This document shows, one piece after another, positions 47,519 through 55,931 of a stretch of DNA of 64,000 nucleotides. The stretch is from contig NZ_JACHMH010000001.1 of NCBI RefSeq assembly GCF_014204915.1, forward strand, positions 7,837,501-7,901,500, given 5' to 3'. Position 1 is the first letter of the stretch. Each line of letters opens with the position of its first letter. The notes beneath the pieces were generated by a model. It made no database searches. It was not told where the DNA came from and was given only the letters and a program-made list of their open reading frames with translations. The stretch is from Crossiella cryophila (GTDB lineage Bacteria; Actinomycetota; Actinomycetes; Mycobacteriales; Pseudonocardiaceae). A program made the translations under genes and the position numbers.

Positions 47519-49279
47519 TCAGCGCGGCAACCGCCCGGCCACCGCCCTGGCAAGCTCGGTGACCTGTGGGCACAGCGTCTCCCCCGGCGCGGCGTCGCGC
47601 AGGTAGAGCCGGACCACCTCGAGCATGGGATGGCCGCCGGAATCACTCAGCGACCGGTGCGGCACCACGGCCTCGCATGCCTCCTTGTCCGGGTCCAGCA
47701 GGCCCTCCACGCCCGCGCCGAGGTCGATCCGGCGGCCGCCCTTCTTCTCCGCCAGCGGCGGCCTGCGATCGAACTCGATCATGACCTCGCGCCGGCCGCG
47801 CACCCATTCGCAGTCCCAGCCGCCGAAGCCGGGGTCGGCCTCGGCCGCGCCGATCAGCGGGGCCAGTTCGGCGCGGGTGAGCAGCGCGCAGGCGTCCAGG
47901 CCCCGCAGCGAGTCGGCCGCGGTCTCGGTGGGCCTGCGCCGGACCTGGCCCTGGTTGAGCACCGAGAGCACGCCAAGGGCCAGGGATTCGGCGACGTCGC
48001 ACAGCGGGGCCGGGCGGTCCTGGCGGTGCTTGGCCCGGACGCGGACGCGGTGCCCGTCGGGCAGGTGCACGGTGCGTTCGCACTCGTCGCCGCGCTGGGC
48101 CGGGCGCTGCACCGGGGCGATCACGGTCGCGGTCGGTGTCGGCGTGTGCGGGCCGGGGTAGCCCTGCAACTGCACCTGGGCCTCGACCTCGTCGGCGGGG
48201 TCGCCCGGTCTCAGCCGCAGCAGCACCCGGCAGCGGTTGAAGTTGCCGTAGTCCTGGTCCAGCACGGCCTGACCGAACCGGTTGAGCGCGCCGACCTCGG
48301 TCAGCGCGCACGGGTCGACCGTGCGCGGGTCGCCGAGCAGCCGCAGCCGGTCCTCGGGCGGCGACTCGGAGGGCCAGAACACCGCGGCGGCGGCCACCAC
48401 CGCCAGCACGGTGCCCACCGCGGTGAGCACCGGCCAGCGACGGCGGCGCGGGGGTGGCGGGACGCGCAGGGGCAGCTCGGCCCCGTCGGCCACCTCGGCG
48501 AGCATGGCCTGGGCGTCCTCGGCACTGGGCCTGCGGCGCGGATCCTTGTGCAGCAACACGTCCAGGACCTTGCCGAGTGGCCCGTCCTGGTGGTGCGGGT
48601 CCAGCCGGTAGGCGGCGGCGCGGGCGAGTTTGCCCTGCGGTCGCACCCCCGCGCCGCCCCATGGCGACTGGCCCTCCACCGCGGCGTAGACGGTGGCGCC
48701 CAGGGCGAAGACGTCGGCGGCGCTGGTCGCGGCGGCGTTGCCGGCGACCTCGGGGGCGACGTAGCCGGGGGTGAAGTCCAGGCTGTCGCCGGACAGGTCG
48801 GTCTCCTCGGCCCAGCGGGCGATGCCCAGGTCGGTCAGCTTGGCCTGGCCGGTCGCGGTGACCAGCACGTTGGCCGGTTTGACGTCCAGGTGCACGATCC
48901 CGGCCCGGTGGATGGCCGCCAGCGCGGCGGCCACCTGCTCGCCGATCCGGGCGGCCCGCTCCGGGGAGAGCGTGCCGTCCTGGTCGACCACCTTGGCCAG
49001 ATCGCGGGATTCCAGGTGCTCGGTGACCACCCAGTGGTCCTCGCCCGCGGTGAACGAGGTGAGCACCATGATCACGTTCGGATGGGTGAGCGCCGCGCCC
49101 TGGACGGCCTCCCTGCGGGTCTGCCGCTGCCCCTGTTCCCGGTCGGCCGCGCGGGAGCGCTTCATGGCCACGACCCGGTTCAGTTCGACGTCGCGGGCCC
49201 GCCAGACCTCCCCCTGGCCGCCACTGCCCAACCTGGCCAGCAGCTGGTAACGGCCCGCGATCAGCTCGTCACTCCCCAT
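47519..49279 (-). CDS. transmembrane Ser/Thr protein kinase with a Cys-bearing extracellular domain
   Basis: 586 residues. Kinase domain (about 1-265): GSGGQGEV loop, VVAMKRSR with the ATP Lys, HLDVKPANVLV catalytic loop, LTDLGIA metal loop and YVAPEV. The catalytic loop is HLD rather than HRD and the metal loop DLG rather than DFG, so regulation by activation-loop phosphorylation may differ. One membrane helix (WPVLTAVGTVLAVVAAAAVFW) is followed by an outside domain with two repeats of the VDPCALT / LDACALLTRAELAPLIG type, resembling DUF3558-like sensor modules. It is the last gene of a five-gene minus-strand run, 28 bases after the Lrp gene. Confidence 0.9.
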   Translation of the reverse strand: MGSDELIAGRYQLLARLGSGGQGEVWRARDVELNRVVAMKRSRAADREQGQRQTRREAVQGAALTHPNVIMVLTSFTAGEDHWVVTEHLESRDLAKVVDQDGTLSPERAARIGEQVAAALAAIHRAGIVHLDVKPANVLVTATGQAKLTDLGIARWAEETDLSGDSLDFTPGYVAPEVAGNAAATSAADVFALGATVYAAVEGQSPWGGAGVRPQGKLARAAAYRLDPHHQDGPLGKVLDVLLHKDPRRRPSAEDAQAMLAEVADGAELPLRVPPPPRRRRWPVLTAVGTVLAVVAAAAVFWPSESPPEDRLRLLGDPRTVDPCALTEVGALNRFGQAVLDQDYGNFNRCRVLLRLRPGDPADEVEAQVQLQGYPGPHTPTPTATVIAPVQRPAQRGDECERTVHLPDGHRVRVRAKHRQDRPAPLCDVAESLALGVLSVLNQGQVRRRPTETAADSLRGLDACALLTRAELAPLIGAAEADPGFGGWDCEWVRGRREVMIEFDRRPPLAEKKGGRRIDLGAGVEGLLDPDKEACEAVVPHRSLSDSGGHPMLEVVRLYLRDAAPGETLCPQVTELARAVAGRLPR

Positions 49280-49307
49280 GTGGGCGGAGTGTAGGCACCG
49301 TGGCTAC

Positions 49308-49757
49308 CTAGACAGCTGGTGGCCGGTCCTCGTACGGCGTGGAGAGCACCACCGTGGTCCGGGTGGAGACGTTGGCGACCTCGCGGATCCGCCGCAGCAG
49401 ATCCTCCAGGGCCGTCGCCTTGGCCACCCGGACCAGCAGGATGTAGGACTCGTCGCCGGCGACCGAGTAGCAGGACTGCACCTCGGGCAGGGCGGCCAGC
49501 CGTTGCGGGTAGTCATCCGGAGCCGACGGGTCGATCGGGGTGAGCGAGATGAACGCGGTCAGCGGCAGCCCGACCTGTTCGTGGTCAAGGCGTGCCGCGT
49601 AGCCGCGCAGCACTCCGCGTTGCTCCAGCCTGCGCACCCGTTGGTGCACGGCCGAGACGCTCAGCCCCACCTTCTCCGCGAGATCGGTGAAACTGCAGCG
49701 GCCGTCCTCGGACAGCACCCGCAGGATCGCGCGGTCGATCGGCTCAAGATTCGTCAC
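49308..49757 (-). CDS. Lrp/AsnC family transcriptional regulator
   Basis: 149 residues from a GTG. The N-terminal helix-turn-helix (LEPIDRAILRVLSEDGRCSF, LAEKVGLSVSAVHQRVRRLE) is followed by the RAM/ligand domain (LTAFISLTP, VQSCYSVAGDESYILLVRV). The family senses amino acids and binds DNA as oligomers. Its start overlaps the M24 peptidase stop by four bases (GTGA), so the pair is coupled. A regulator responding to the amino acids released by the peptidase is a reasonable inference. Confidence 0.9.
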   Translation of the reverse strand: MTNLEPIDRAILRVLSEDGRCSFTDLAEKVGLSVSAVHQRVRRLEQRGVLRGYAARLDHEQVGLPLTAFISLTPIDPSAPDDYPQRLAALPEVQSCYSVAGDESYILLVRVAKATALEDLLRRIREVANVSTRTTVVLSTPYEDRPPAV

Positions 49758-50905
49758 GCGGGTAGTGATACCAGGTCATGCGGCTGGTTGTTCAGTCGCT
49801 CGACACCGGTTTCCGTAACGACCACGATGTCCTCGATCCGCGCGCCCCACCGGCCCGGCAGGTACACGCCCGGTTCGACGCTGAAGGCCATGCCCGCTTC
49901 CAGCACCAGGTCGTTGCCCGCGACGATGTAGGGCTCCTCGTGCACTTCGAGTCCGATGCCGTGGCCGGTGCGGTGCACGAAGTACTCGGCGAGCCCGGCC
50001 CGCTCCAGCACCTGGCGGCCCGCGGCGTCCACCGATTCGGCGGTGACACCGGGGCGGACGGCCCGCACGGAGGCTTCCTGGGCGGCGAGCAGGGCGGCGT
50101 AGCCGGTGGCCACGTCGGCGTGCGCGGGGGTGCCCAGCACGTAGGTGCGGGTGCAGTCGGAGTTGTAGCCCTCGGCGACCGGGCCGCCGATGTCGACCAC
50201 GACCACGTCGCCTGCCTGGATGACCCGGTCCGAGAGCGAGTGGTGCGGGCTGGCGCCGTTGGGGCCGGAGCCGACGATGACGAACTCGGCGTGGGTGTGC
50301 CCCTCGGCCTCGATGGCGGCCGCGATGTCCGCGCCCACCTCGGCCTCGGTGCGCCCGACCTTGAGCCATTCGGCCATCCGGGCGTGCACCCGGTCGATGG
50401 CCGCGCCCGCCTTGCGCAGTCCGGCGATCTCACTGGCGTCCTTGCGCATCCGCAGTTCACGCAGCACCGGACCGGCCAGCACCTGCTCGGCGCCGGGCAG
50501 CGCGGCGCGCAGCGGCAGCACGTGCCGGGCGGTCATCGCGTCGGCCACCGCGACCCGGGCCGGGGCGCGCCCAGTGCACTGGAGCAGGTCGGCGACCAGG
50601 CGGTAGGGGTCCTCGCCGTCGACCCAGGTGACCAGTTCCACGCCCAGTTCGGCCAGCGGCAGCGCGTCGTAGCCGGGGGCTTCCAGCTTGGGCAGCACCA
50701 GTGCGGGCGGCGCGCCGTCCTCGGCGGGCAGCACCAGGCAGGTGAGCCGTTCGAAGGAATCCCCGCCCGCGCCGAGCAGGTAACGCAGGTCCGAGCCCCC
50801 AGCGACGAGCAGCGCGTCCACCCCGGCGGCGGTGGCGGCCGAAGCCGCCCGTGCCAGCCTGCTGGTGTGCGCCTGAACGTCCACTTCTCCGGTCGTCGTC
50901 GACAT
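49754..50905 (-). CDS. M24-family metallopeptidase, Xaa-Pro aminopeptidase-like
   Basis: 383 residues. The N-terminal creatinase-like domain contains GVDALLVAGGSDLRYLLG. The C-terminal pita-bread domain supplies the five metal ligands: VVVDIGGP and YNSDCTRTY (two Asp), HRTGHGIGLEVHEEP (His) and two Glu residues, one in FSVEPGVYLP and one in ARIEDIVVV. It should cleave X-Pro peptides or proline dipeptides in the cytosol. The ATG at 50905 is five bases after the MFS stop, and its own stop overlaps the Lrp gene. Confidence 0.9.
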   Translation of the reverse strand: MSTTTGEVDVQAHTSRLARAASAATAAGVDALLVAGGSDLRYLLGAGGDSFERLTCLVLPAEDGAPPALVLPKLEAPGYDALPLAELGVELVTWVDGEDPYRLVADLLQCTGRAPARVAVADAMTARHVLPLRAALPGAEQVLAGPVLRELRMRKDASEIAGLRKAGAAIDRVHARMAEWLKVGRTEAEVGADIAAAIEAEGHTHAEFVIVGSGPNGASPHHSLSDRVIQAGDVVVVDIGGPVAEGYNSDCTRTYVLGTPAHADVATGYAALLAAQEASVRAVRPGVTAESVDAAGRQVLERAGLAEYFVHRTGHGIGLEVHEEPYIVAGNDLVLEAGMAFSVEPGVYLPGRWGARIEDIVVVTETGVERLNNQPHDLVSLPA

Positions 50906-50910
50906 GAGGC

Positions 50911-52152
50911 CTACTTTATGCGGTCCATCCGCCGCCACACCCGGAAGACCAGCGGACACAGCGTCGCCACCAGGTAGAGCCCGCCGGCCAGCCACATGGT
51001 GACGGCCAGGCCGAGGTGGTCCACGGAGAGCCCGGCGAGCACGGTGCCCACCGGCATGCCCGCCGCGCAGCCGGCCGCGGTCACGCCGAAGACGACCGGG
51101 CGCTGGTCCTCGGGGATGCGCTCGTACTCGACCACCGACAGGATCGGGTTGATCGCCCCGCACAGCAGGCCGATCACCGCCATGCCCGCGACCAGCGCGA
51201 ACAGTCCCGGTTCGGCGAGCAGGAGGAGTTGTTTGGGCGCGCCGACGGCCAGGAAGGCCACGGTGTAGACCGGCCAGCGCGGCAGTCGCGGCCCGAGCCA
51301 GCCGTAGAGCAGGGTGCCCAGCAGCGCGGCCCCGCCGAACACGCCGGTGATCACGCCGAGGGCGACGCTGCTGCCGAGCACGTCCTTGGCGTAGCGGGGT
51401 AACAGCACCGAGTAGACGGCGGCGTCCATCATGTTGGTGGCCATCAGCATCAGCGTGATCGCGCCGATCAGCCGGTCCCGGCGCAGGTAGCCGATGCCGG
51501 CGCGCAGATCGGCCAGGTAGGCGCGCATGCCGCGGCTCGGCTGCGTGTCGCCGGTGCGGTCGCCGGGCACGAACAGGCCGACCAGCAGCGCGGAGGCCAG
51601 GAAGGTGGCCGCGTCCACGAAGAGCACCTCGGCCGCGCCGGTGACCGCGATCAGCACCCCGGCCAGCAGCGGCCCGACCATCTTGGCCGCCCTGGAGGCC
51701 CCGTCGGCGGCGCTGGCCGCGCGTTCCAGCGGGGTGCCGCCGAGTGCGGCCAGGTCGGGCACTGCCGAGGCGCGCGCGGTCTCCCCCGGCGCGCGGCTGA
51801 GGCCGAGCACCGCGACCAGCAGCACGAGCTGCCACAGCGCCAGGCCGACGGTGAGGTGCAGCACCGGGATGGCCAGCACGGCCAGTGCGGCGAGCAGGTC
51901 GGAGAGCACGCTGGCGCCGCGCACCCCGAACCGGGCGACCATGGGTCCGCCGAGTGCCGAGGAGGCGACCACGGCGATCAGTTCGACCGCGGCGACCAGG
52001 CCGGTCTGGGCCGAGCTGCCGGTGGTCTCCAGCACGAACCACGGGATGGCCAGGAAGGTCATCATGGTGCCGCACACCGAGATCCCGTTGGCCGCGAACA
52101 ACGCGACCAGCGGCAGGCGGCGGCGCACCGGGGTCAGCTCCTGGACGCTCAT
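50911..52152 (-). CDS. MFS transporter, multidrug-efflux type
   Basis: 413 residues with about twelve membrane segments, beginning LPLVALFAANGISVCGTMM. GLSRAPGETARASAVPDLA and GPMVARFGVRGASVLSD match the loop motifs of the enterobactin-exporter/MFS_3-type family. It starts at an ATG overlapping the ArsR-like regulator stop by four bases, so repressor and exporter are coupled. The ligand is unknown. Confidence 0.9.
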   Translation of the reverse strand: MSVQELTPVRRRLPLVALFAANGISVCGTMMTFLAIPWFVLETTGSSAQTGLVAAVELIAVVASSALGGPMVARFGVRGASVLSDLLAALAVLAIPVLHLTVGLALWQLVLLVAVLGLSRAPGETARASAVPDLAALGGTPLERAASAADGASRAAKMVGPLLAGVLIAVTGAAEVLFVDAATFLASALLVGLFVPGDRTGDTQPSRGMRAYLADLRAGIGYLRRDRLIGAITLMLMATNMMDAAVYSVLLPRYAKDVLGSSVALGVITGVFGGAALLGTLLYGWLGPRLPRWPVYTVAFLAVGAPKQLLLLAEPGLFALVAGMAVIGLLCGAINPILSVVEYERIPEDQRPVVFGVTAAGCAAGMPVGTVLAGLSVDHLGLAVTMWLAGGLYLVATLCPLVFRVWRRMDRIK

Positions 52153-52745
52153 GACTTGTCCCCCTTGGGTTCCCGGCCGCGGCGCGGGAAGGACTGCCAC
52201 TGGGTGACCACCGAGGTGTCGCCTTCGCGGCGCGGTCGCTCGTAGCGGTCCAGTACCTGTTCCAGTTCGCCGTTGAGCGCGGTCAGTTCCTCGGCGGTGA
52301 GCCACATCAGCCGGTCGGACATCCCGGCCGCGTCGATCCACTCCCGTGGCCAGCCCGCCGCGCCGGTCACGAACTCGGTGGCCTTGCGGTGGTAGATGTC
52401 GACGATCTCCTGCAGGAACGCGCCCATCGCGCCGCGGTGGGCCGGGTCGCTGAGGAAGTCGCCGAACTCGAAGTCGGTGTACTGGTGCCGGGCCCGCCAC
52501 CAGCGGTCCCGCCGGTTGCCGCGCTCCGGGTCCTCCTCGATGAAGCCGTACTCGGCGAGCTGGCGCAGGTGCCAGCTGGTGGTGCCGGAACTCTCGCCGA
52601 GCCGTCCGGCCAGTCCGGAGGCGGTGGCCGGGCCGTCGGCGCGCAGCAGGCCGAGGATCTCCAGCCGCAGCGGGTGCGCCAGGCCGCGCAGGGTGCGCGC
52701 GTTCAGCTCGATGGCCCGTTCCAGGGGGCGTTCGTCCTCGCTCAC
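52149..52745 (-). CDS. ArsR/winged-helix repressor of the MFS operon
   Basis: 198 residues from the GTG at 52745; a TTG at 52760 would add five residues but lies next to the dyad. LRGLAHPLRLEILGLLRADG and SGTTSWHLRQLAEYGFIEED are the winged helix, and the following WWRARHQYTDF is usual in this DUF/ArsR group. The C-terminal ~100 residues are helical and probably dimerise or bind ligand. No metal-binding CVC motif, so it likely senses an organic compound. A 38-bp dyad directly upstream (52759-52796) is the obvious operator. Confidence 0.88.
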   Translation of the reverse strand: MSEDERPLERAIELNARTLRGLAHPLRLEILGLLRADGPATASGLAGRLGESSGTTSWHLRQLAEYGFIEEDPERGNRRDRWWRARHQYTDFEFGDFLSDPAHRGAMGAFLQEIVDIYHRKATEFVTGAAGWPREWIDAAGMSDRLMWLTAEELTALNGELEQVLDRYERPRREGDTSVVTQWQSFPRRGREPKGDKS

Positions 52746-52758
52746 CCGCCGACCGTAC

Positions 52759-52796
52759 AATCGCCAAGGACTCTTTGCAAAGGGTTCTTGGCGATT
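52759..52796. promoter_or_regulatory. 38-bp near-perfect dyad between the ArsR-like gene and the exonuclease gene
   Basis: From AATCGCCAAGGACTCTTTG to its mirror CAAAGGGTTCTTGGCGATT the sequence is symmetric, with only two mismatched pairs out of 19. The centre TTTGCAAA is AT-richer than the region. It ends 14 bases from the regulator GTG and 32 bases from the exonuclease GTG. Its length and position fit a repressor operator overlapping the promoter. Confidence 0.75.
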
Positions 52797-52827
52797 TCTG
52801 TCGGTGGGTCGTGGCAGGCTGTGCGGG

Positions 52828-53775
52828 GTGAACGCTCCCCTCGTGCTGATCGACGCGGCCAGCCTGTGGTTCCGGGCCTTCTACGCCGTGCCGGAGTCGA
52901 TGACCGCCCCCGACGGCACCCCGGTCAACGCCGTGCGTGGTTTCACCGACATGGTCGCCCGGCTGATCGGCGACCGCCGGCCCGGCCGCCTGGTCGCCTG
53001 CCTGGACGCGGACTGGCGCCCGGCCTTCCGGGTGGCCGCGCTGCCCTCCTACAAGGCGCACCGGGTCGCCGAGGGCTCCGACGGCAGCGAGGAAGAGGTG
53101 CCGGACACGCTGGGCCCGCAGGTCCCGGTGATCCTGGACGTGCTGGACGCGGCCGGCATCGCCACCGCGGAGGCCGACGGCTACGAGGCCGACGACGTGA
53201 TCGGCGCACTCGCCTTCGCCGAGACCAAGGACCCGGTCGAGGTGGTCACCGGCGACCGCGACCTGTTCCAGCTGGTGCGCGACCAGCCGGTGCCGGTGCG
53301 GGTGGTCTACGTGGGCAAGGGCATCGCCAAGGCGGAGACCTTCGGCCCCCTGGAGCTGGCCGCCAAGTACGCGCTGCCGGAGAAGGAAGCCGGCGCGGCC
53401 TACGCGGCCATGGCGGTACTGCGCGGCGACCCCAGCGACGGCCTGCCCGGCGTCGCGGGCATCGGCGAGAAGACCGCGGCCAAGCTGATCACCCAGTTCG
53501 GTTCCCTCGACGCGCTGATCGCCGCGGTGGACGACCCGATGGACCGGGTGCTGACCGCCCGCGCCCGCACCAGCCTGACCGCCGCCGCGGACTACCTGGC
53601 GGTGGCGCCCAAGGTGGTCAACGTGGCGGTGGACGCCCCGGTCCGGATGTACCGCGAGGACCCGCTGCCCGCCACCCCCGCCGACCCGGCCCGCTTCGCC
53701 GCGCTGGGCCGCCGCTGGGGCATCGACCGCTCCCTGGACCGCCTGCTCAAGGCCCTCAAAGCCAACGCCTCCTGA
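52828..53775 (+). CDS. 5'-3' exonuclease (PolA N-terminal/FEN-like)
   Basis: 315 residues from a GTG. PLVLIDAASLWFRAFYAVPE holds the first metal Asp, VACLDADWRP the next, and ADGYEADDVIGALA and VVTGDRDLFQLV the acidic cluster. GVAGIGEKTAAKLITQFGS is the helix-hairpin-helix with K for duplex binding. This is the stand-alone actinobacterial paralogue of the DNA polymerase I 5'-nuclease domain, likely acting on RNA primers or flaps. It is divergent from the ArsR operon and shares its dyad region, though co-regulation is not implied. Confidence 0.9.
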   Translation: MNAPLVLIDAASLWFRAFYAVPESMTAPDGTPVNAVRGFTDMVARLIGDRRPGRLVACLDADWRPAFRVAALPSYKAHRVAEGSDGSEEEVPDTLGPQVPVILDVLDAAGIATAEADGYEADDVIGALAFAETKDPVEVVTGDRDLFQLVRDQPVPVRVVYVGKGIAKAETFGPLELAAKYALPEKEAGAAYAAMAVLRGDPSDGLPGVAGIGEKTAAKLITQFGSLDALIAAVDDPMDRVLTARARTSLTAAADYLAVAPKVVNVAVDAPVRMYREDPLPATPADPARFAALGRRWGIDRSLDRLLKALKANAS

Positions 53776-53780
53776 CCCGG

Positions 53781-53808
53781 TACCCGCTCGGCCTCACCCG
53801 AGCGGGTA
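53781..53808. terminator. hairpin at the end of two convergent genes
   Basis: TACCCGCTCGG pairs perfectly with CCGAGCGGGTA around a six-base loop (11-bp stem). It begins five bases after the exonuclease stop and includes the last codons of the minus-strand gene ending at 53794, so it serves the plus strand first. Confidence 0.75.
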
Positions 53809-54456
53809 ACCCAGGGCCGCCACCTCGTCCCGCACCCGCGCCCAGTCCGCCTCCGGCGCCAGCCGCCGGGTCAGCGCCTCGGTGACCGGCCCGCCCAGCC
53901 ACACCTCACGCACCGCGCGATAGTCCAGTTTCCGCTGGTAGTAGTCCTGCGCGAACTCGTGATACCCGTTGGGCCCCTCGGTCACGACGACCTGGAACAA
54001 CCAGCGCGCGCCATCGGGATCGTCCCCGGCCGGGAACACCAGCTCGCCGGTCTGCCAGCGCGTCCCGTTCCACCGCCGCCAGACGACGACGGTCGCGGCC
54101 AGCACGTCGTCCACGCTGAACGCCGGTTCCTCGACCAGGTCGTGGAAGTCGGTGGGCAGATCGTCGACCAGGCCCGGCCAGAGTTCGCCGTCGTCGTTGA
54201 GGCAGGGGCTCATCGCCGACTCGTGGTCGAACCCGCGGACGAACACCCCGGCTTCCTGGAACACGATCGAGTACTCATCGCCGGAGCCGTTGGCCATCCA
54301 GGCGAGTGCCCGTTCCGGGGTCCAGTCCGGGTCGAAGCCGAAGTAGCGGGCGGCGGGGTCCTCGTTGAGCACGATCTCCAGGGCCGCCATGGCCCGGCAC
54401 CGGGTTCGCAGCACCTCGATGTCGGGCAACTCCCGCACAAGATCCAGAGCAGTCAC
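53794..54456 (-). CDS. unknown protein, 220 residues
   Basis: Starts with a GTG that overlaps the stop of the preceding gene (GTGA). No signal peptide or membrane segment. Acidic and Trp-rich, with stretches such as FGFDPDWTPERALAWMANGSG and VVWRRWNGTRWQTGELVFP. The alternation of short strands and Trp residues suggests a beta-rich, immunity-protein-like or SMI1/SUKH-like fold, but I cannot assign a family. Last of a three-gene unit with the two genes upstream. Confidence 0.65.
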   Translation of the reverse strand: MTALDLVRELPDIEVLRTRCRAMAALEIVLNEDPAARYFGFDPDWTPERALAWMANGSGDEYSIVFQEAGVFVRGFDHESAMSPCLNDDGELWPGLVDDLPTDFHDLVEEPAFSVDDVLAATVVVWRRWNGTRWQTGELVFPAGDDPDGARWLFQVVVTEGPNGYHEFAQDYYQRKLDYRAVREVWLGGPVTEALTRRLAPEADWARVRDEVAALGYPLG

Positions 54457-54869
54457 GGGTCCATGAGAGCACGGGGGGCCGACATCTCGGCGGTCACCAC
54501 GACCTCGCCGCCGTAGGAGCGGGTGCACACCTGGTGCCCGCCGATCTCGAAGTCCGCCCGGTACAGCTCGCCGACCTCGTTGTCCGTGGTCCGCACCGAG
54601 GTGATCACGGCCCCCTCCCAGCGATGCCCCGGCACCAGCGGTTCCAGGGCGAAGTCCGCGGGCGGCCAGAAGTAGTCCGGGATCACCGGGTCGGCCCGGT
54701 GCTCGGCGATCAGCGTCCAGTCGGTCCAGACCTTGCACACCAGCGCGGAGCCGTCAGCCAGCACGATCCGCAGCGCCTCGGTCGACCCGGAGTTGTGCAC
54801 GATCAGGTCGAGTGAGACGACCTCAAGTCCGTGCAGGGTCCGGAAATCCACGCACACTGGTTTGCCCAT
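54453..54869 (-). CDS. unknown protein, 138 residues
   Basis: Starts MGKPVCVDFRTLHGLEVVSL and has no signal peptide. The sequence has a beta-strand-like pattern (IVLADGSALVCKVWTDWTLI, YGGEVVVTAEM). No motif recognised. It lies 12 bases after the 335-residue gene and overlaps the next gene, so the three are probably expressed together. Confidence 0.65.
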   Translation of the reverse strand: MGKPVCVDFRTLHGLEVVSLDLIVHNSGSTEALRIVLADGSALVCKVWTDWTLIAEHRADPVIPDYFWPPADFALEPLVPGHRWEGAVITSVRTTDNEVGELYRADFEIGGHQVCTRSYGGEVVVTAEMSAPRALMDP

Positions 54870-54881
54870 GCCCGCCTCCCC

Positions 54882-55889
54882 TCAGCGGTACTTGGCCGAG
54901 CGCTGGTGGTACTCCTCCAGCACATCCGCCCCCAGATAAGCCCACGGAATCCCGTGCAGCCGGTCCCCCATGCCATCCAGGTGGATCTTCGCCCGGTCCT
55001 TGTCCATCGCCATGCAGAAGGCCGCCGCGAACAGGTTGTGCGCCTCGTAGTCGCGCACGTGCGGTTCCGGCCCGGTCTGCCACCGGTCCGCCGCCTCGGC
55101 CAGTTCCTCGGCCACCTTCGCGAAGTGCCGGACCTGCAAGGTGGCGATCTTGAGTGGGCTGCGTTCCTCGAGGAGTTTGCGGAAGCGCGGCAGGTAGGTC
55201 TCGAAGTGCGCCAGGGGCAGCATCGCGACCAGGGGGTTGCCGGGGGTGGACTTGTCCACGCAGCCGTGCGCGAAGGCGAGCATCTCCTCCTCGGAGCCGC
55301 CCCATTTCGCGGCCAGGTACTGCAATCGCTGCCAGTGCGCGGGATACAGCATCGGAGCGCGGTCGATGATCTTGCGCCAGAGGTCGTCGTGTTGTTCGCG
55401 GTCGACGTTGAGGCCGCGGGCCACCGGCATCAGGCTGACCCACGGCGCGGCGTCCTTCGGCAGGAGTTTCGCGCTGCGGTGCAAGGGTTCCACCGCGCGG
55501 CGCAGGGTGCTGTGGAACAGTTTGGCCCGGTCCGCGCCGACGCTGGCGCCGCTGCCGGAACCGCGGATCGCCCACGCCTCCTGGATCCGGGCCTCCCCGA
55601 CCAGCAGCCACAGGTCGGGGTCCTCGGCCTGTTCGGCGATGGTGGTCAGCTCGTCGCTGTGGCCGATCGCGGTCTTGCCCAGCACGGCCGCGCGCAGGGT
55701 GCGGGTCTCGGGGTCCTCGCGGCATTCGGCCAGCACGGTCAGACCGGCCTGCAGGCTGCCCTCGCTCACCTCGGCCACCGCGGCGTCGAGCACCGGGTCG
55801 TCGTAGGTGCGGTGCTGGATCATCACCGGCTTCGGCAGGGCCGCTTCCTTACGGGCGGCCGACCTCTTCCCCCAACCGAACAACCCCAT
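54882..55889 (-). CDS. unknown helical (TPR-like) protein, 335 residues
   Basis: Starts MGLFGWGKRSAARKEAALP, then an all-helical body with TPR-like spacing (LRAAVLGKTAIGHSDELTTI, AQAEDPDLWLLVGEARI, LHSTLRRAVEPLHRSAKL in outline). WVSLMPVARGLNVDREQHDD, YPAHWQRLQYLAAKWGGSEE and HNLFAAAFCMAMDKD recall a family of actinobacterial helical-repeat proteins of unknown role. No signal peptide. First gene of the three-gene unit, 42 bases after the Eis-like gene. Confidence 0.65.
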   Translation of the reverse strand: MGLFGWGKRSAARKEAALPKPVMIQHRTYDDPVLDAAVAEVSEGSLQAGLTVLAECREDPETRTLRAAVLGKTAIGHSDELTTIAEQAEDPDLWLLVGEARIQEAWAIRGSGSGASVGADRAKLFHSTLRRAVEPLHRSAKLLPKDAAPWVSLMPVARGLNVDREQHDDLWRKIIDRAPMLYPAHWQRLQYLAAKWGGSEEEMLAFAHGCVDKSTPGNPLVAMLPLAHFETYLPRFRKLLEERSPLKIATLQVRHFAKVAEELAEAADRWQTGPEPHVRDYEAHNLFAAAFCMAMDKDRAKIHLDGMGDRLHGIPWAYLGADVLEEYHQRSAKYR

Positions 55890-55931
55890 TAGGCCACAGT
55901 ATCCCGATCACGCCCGCCCCAGCGAGGCACC

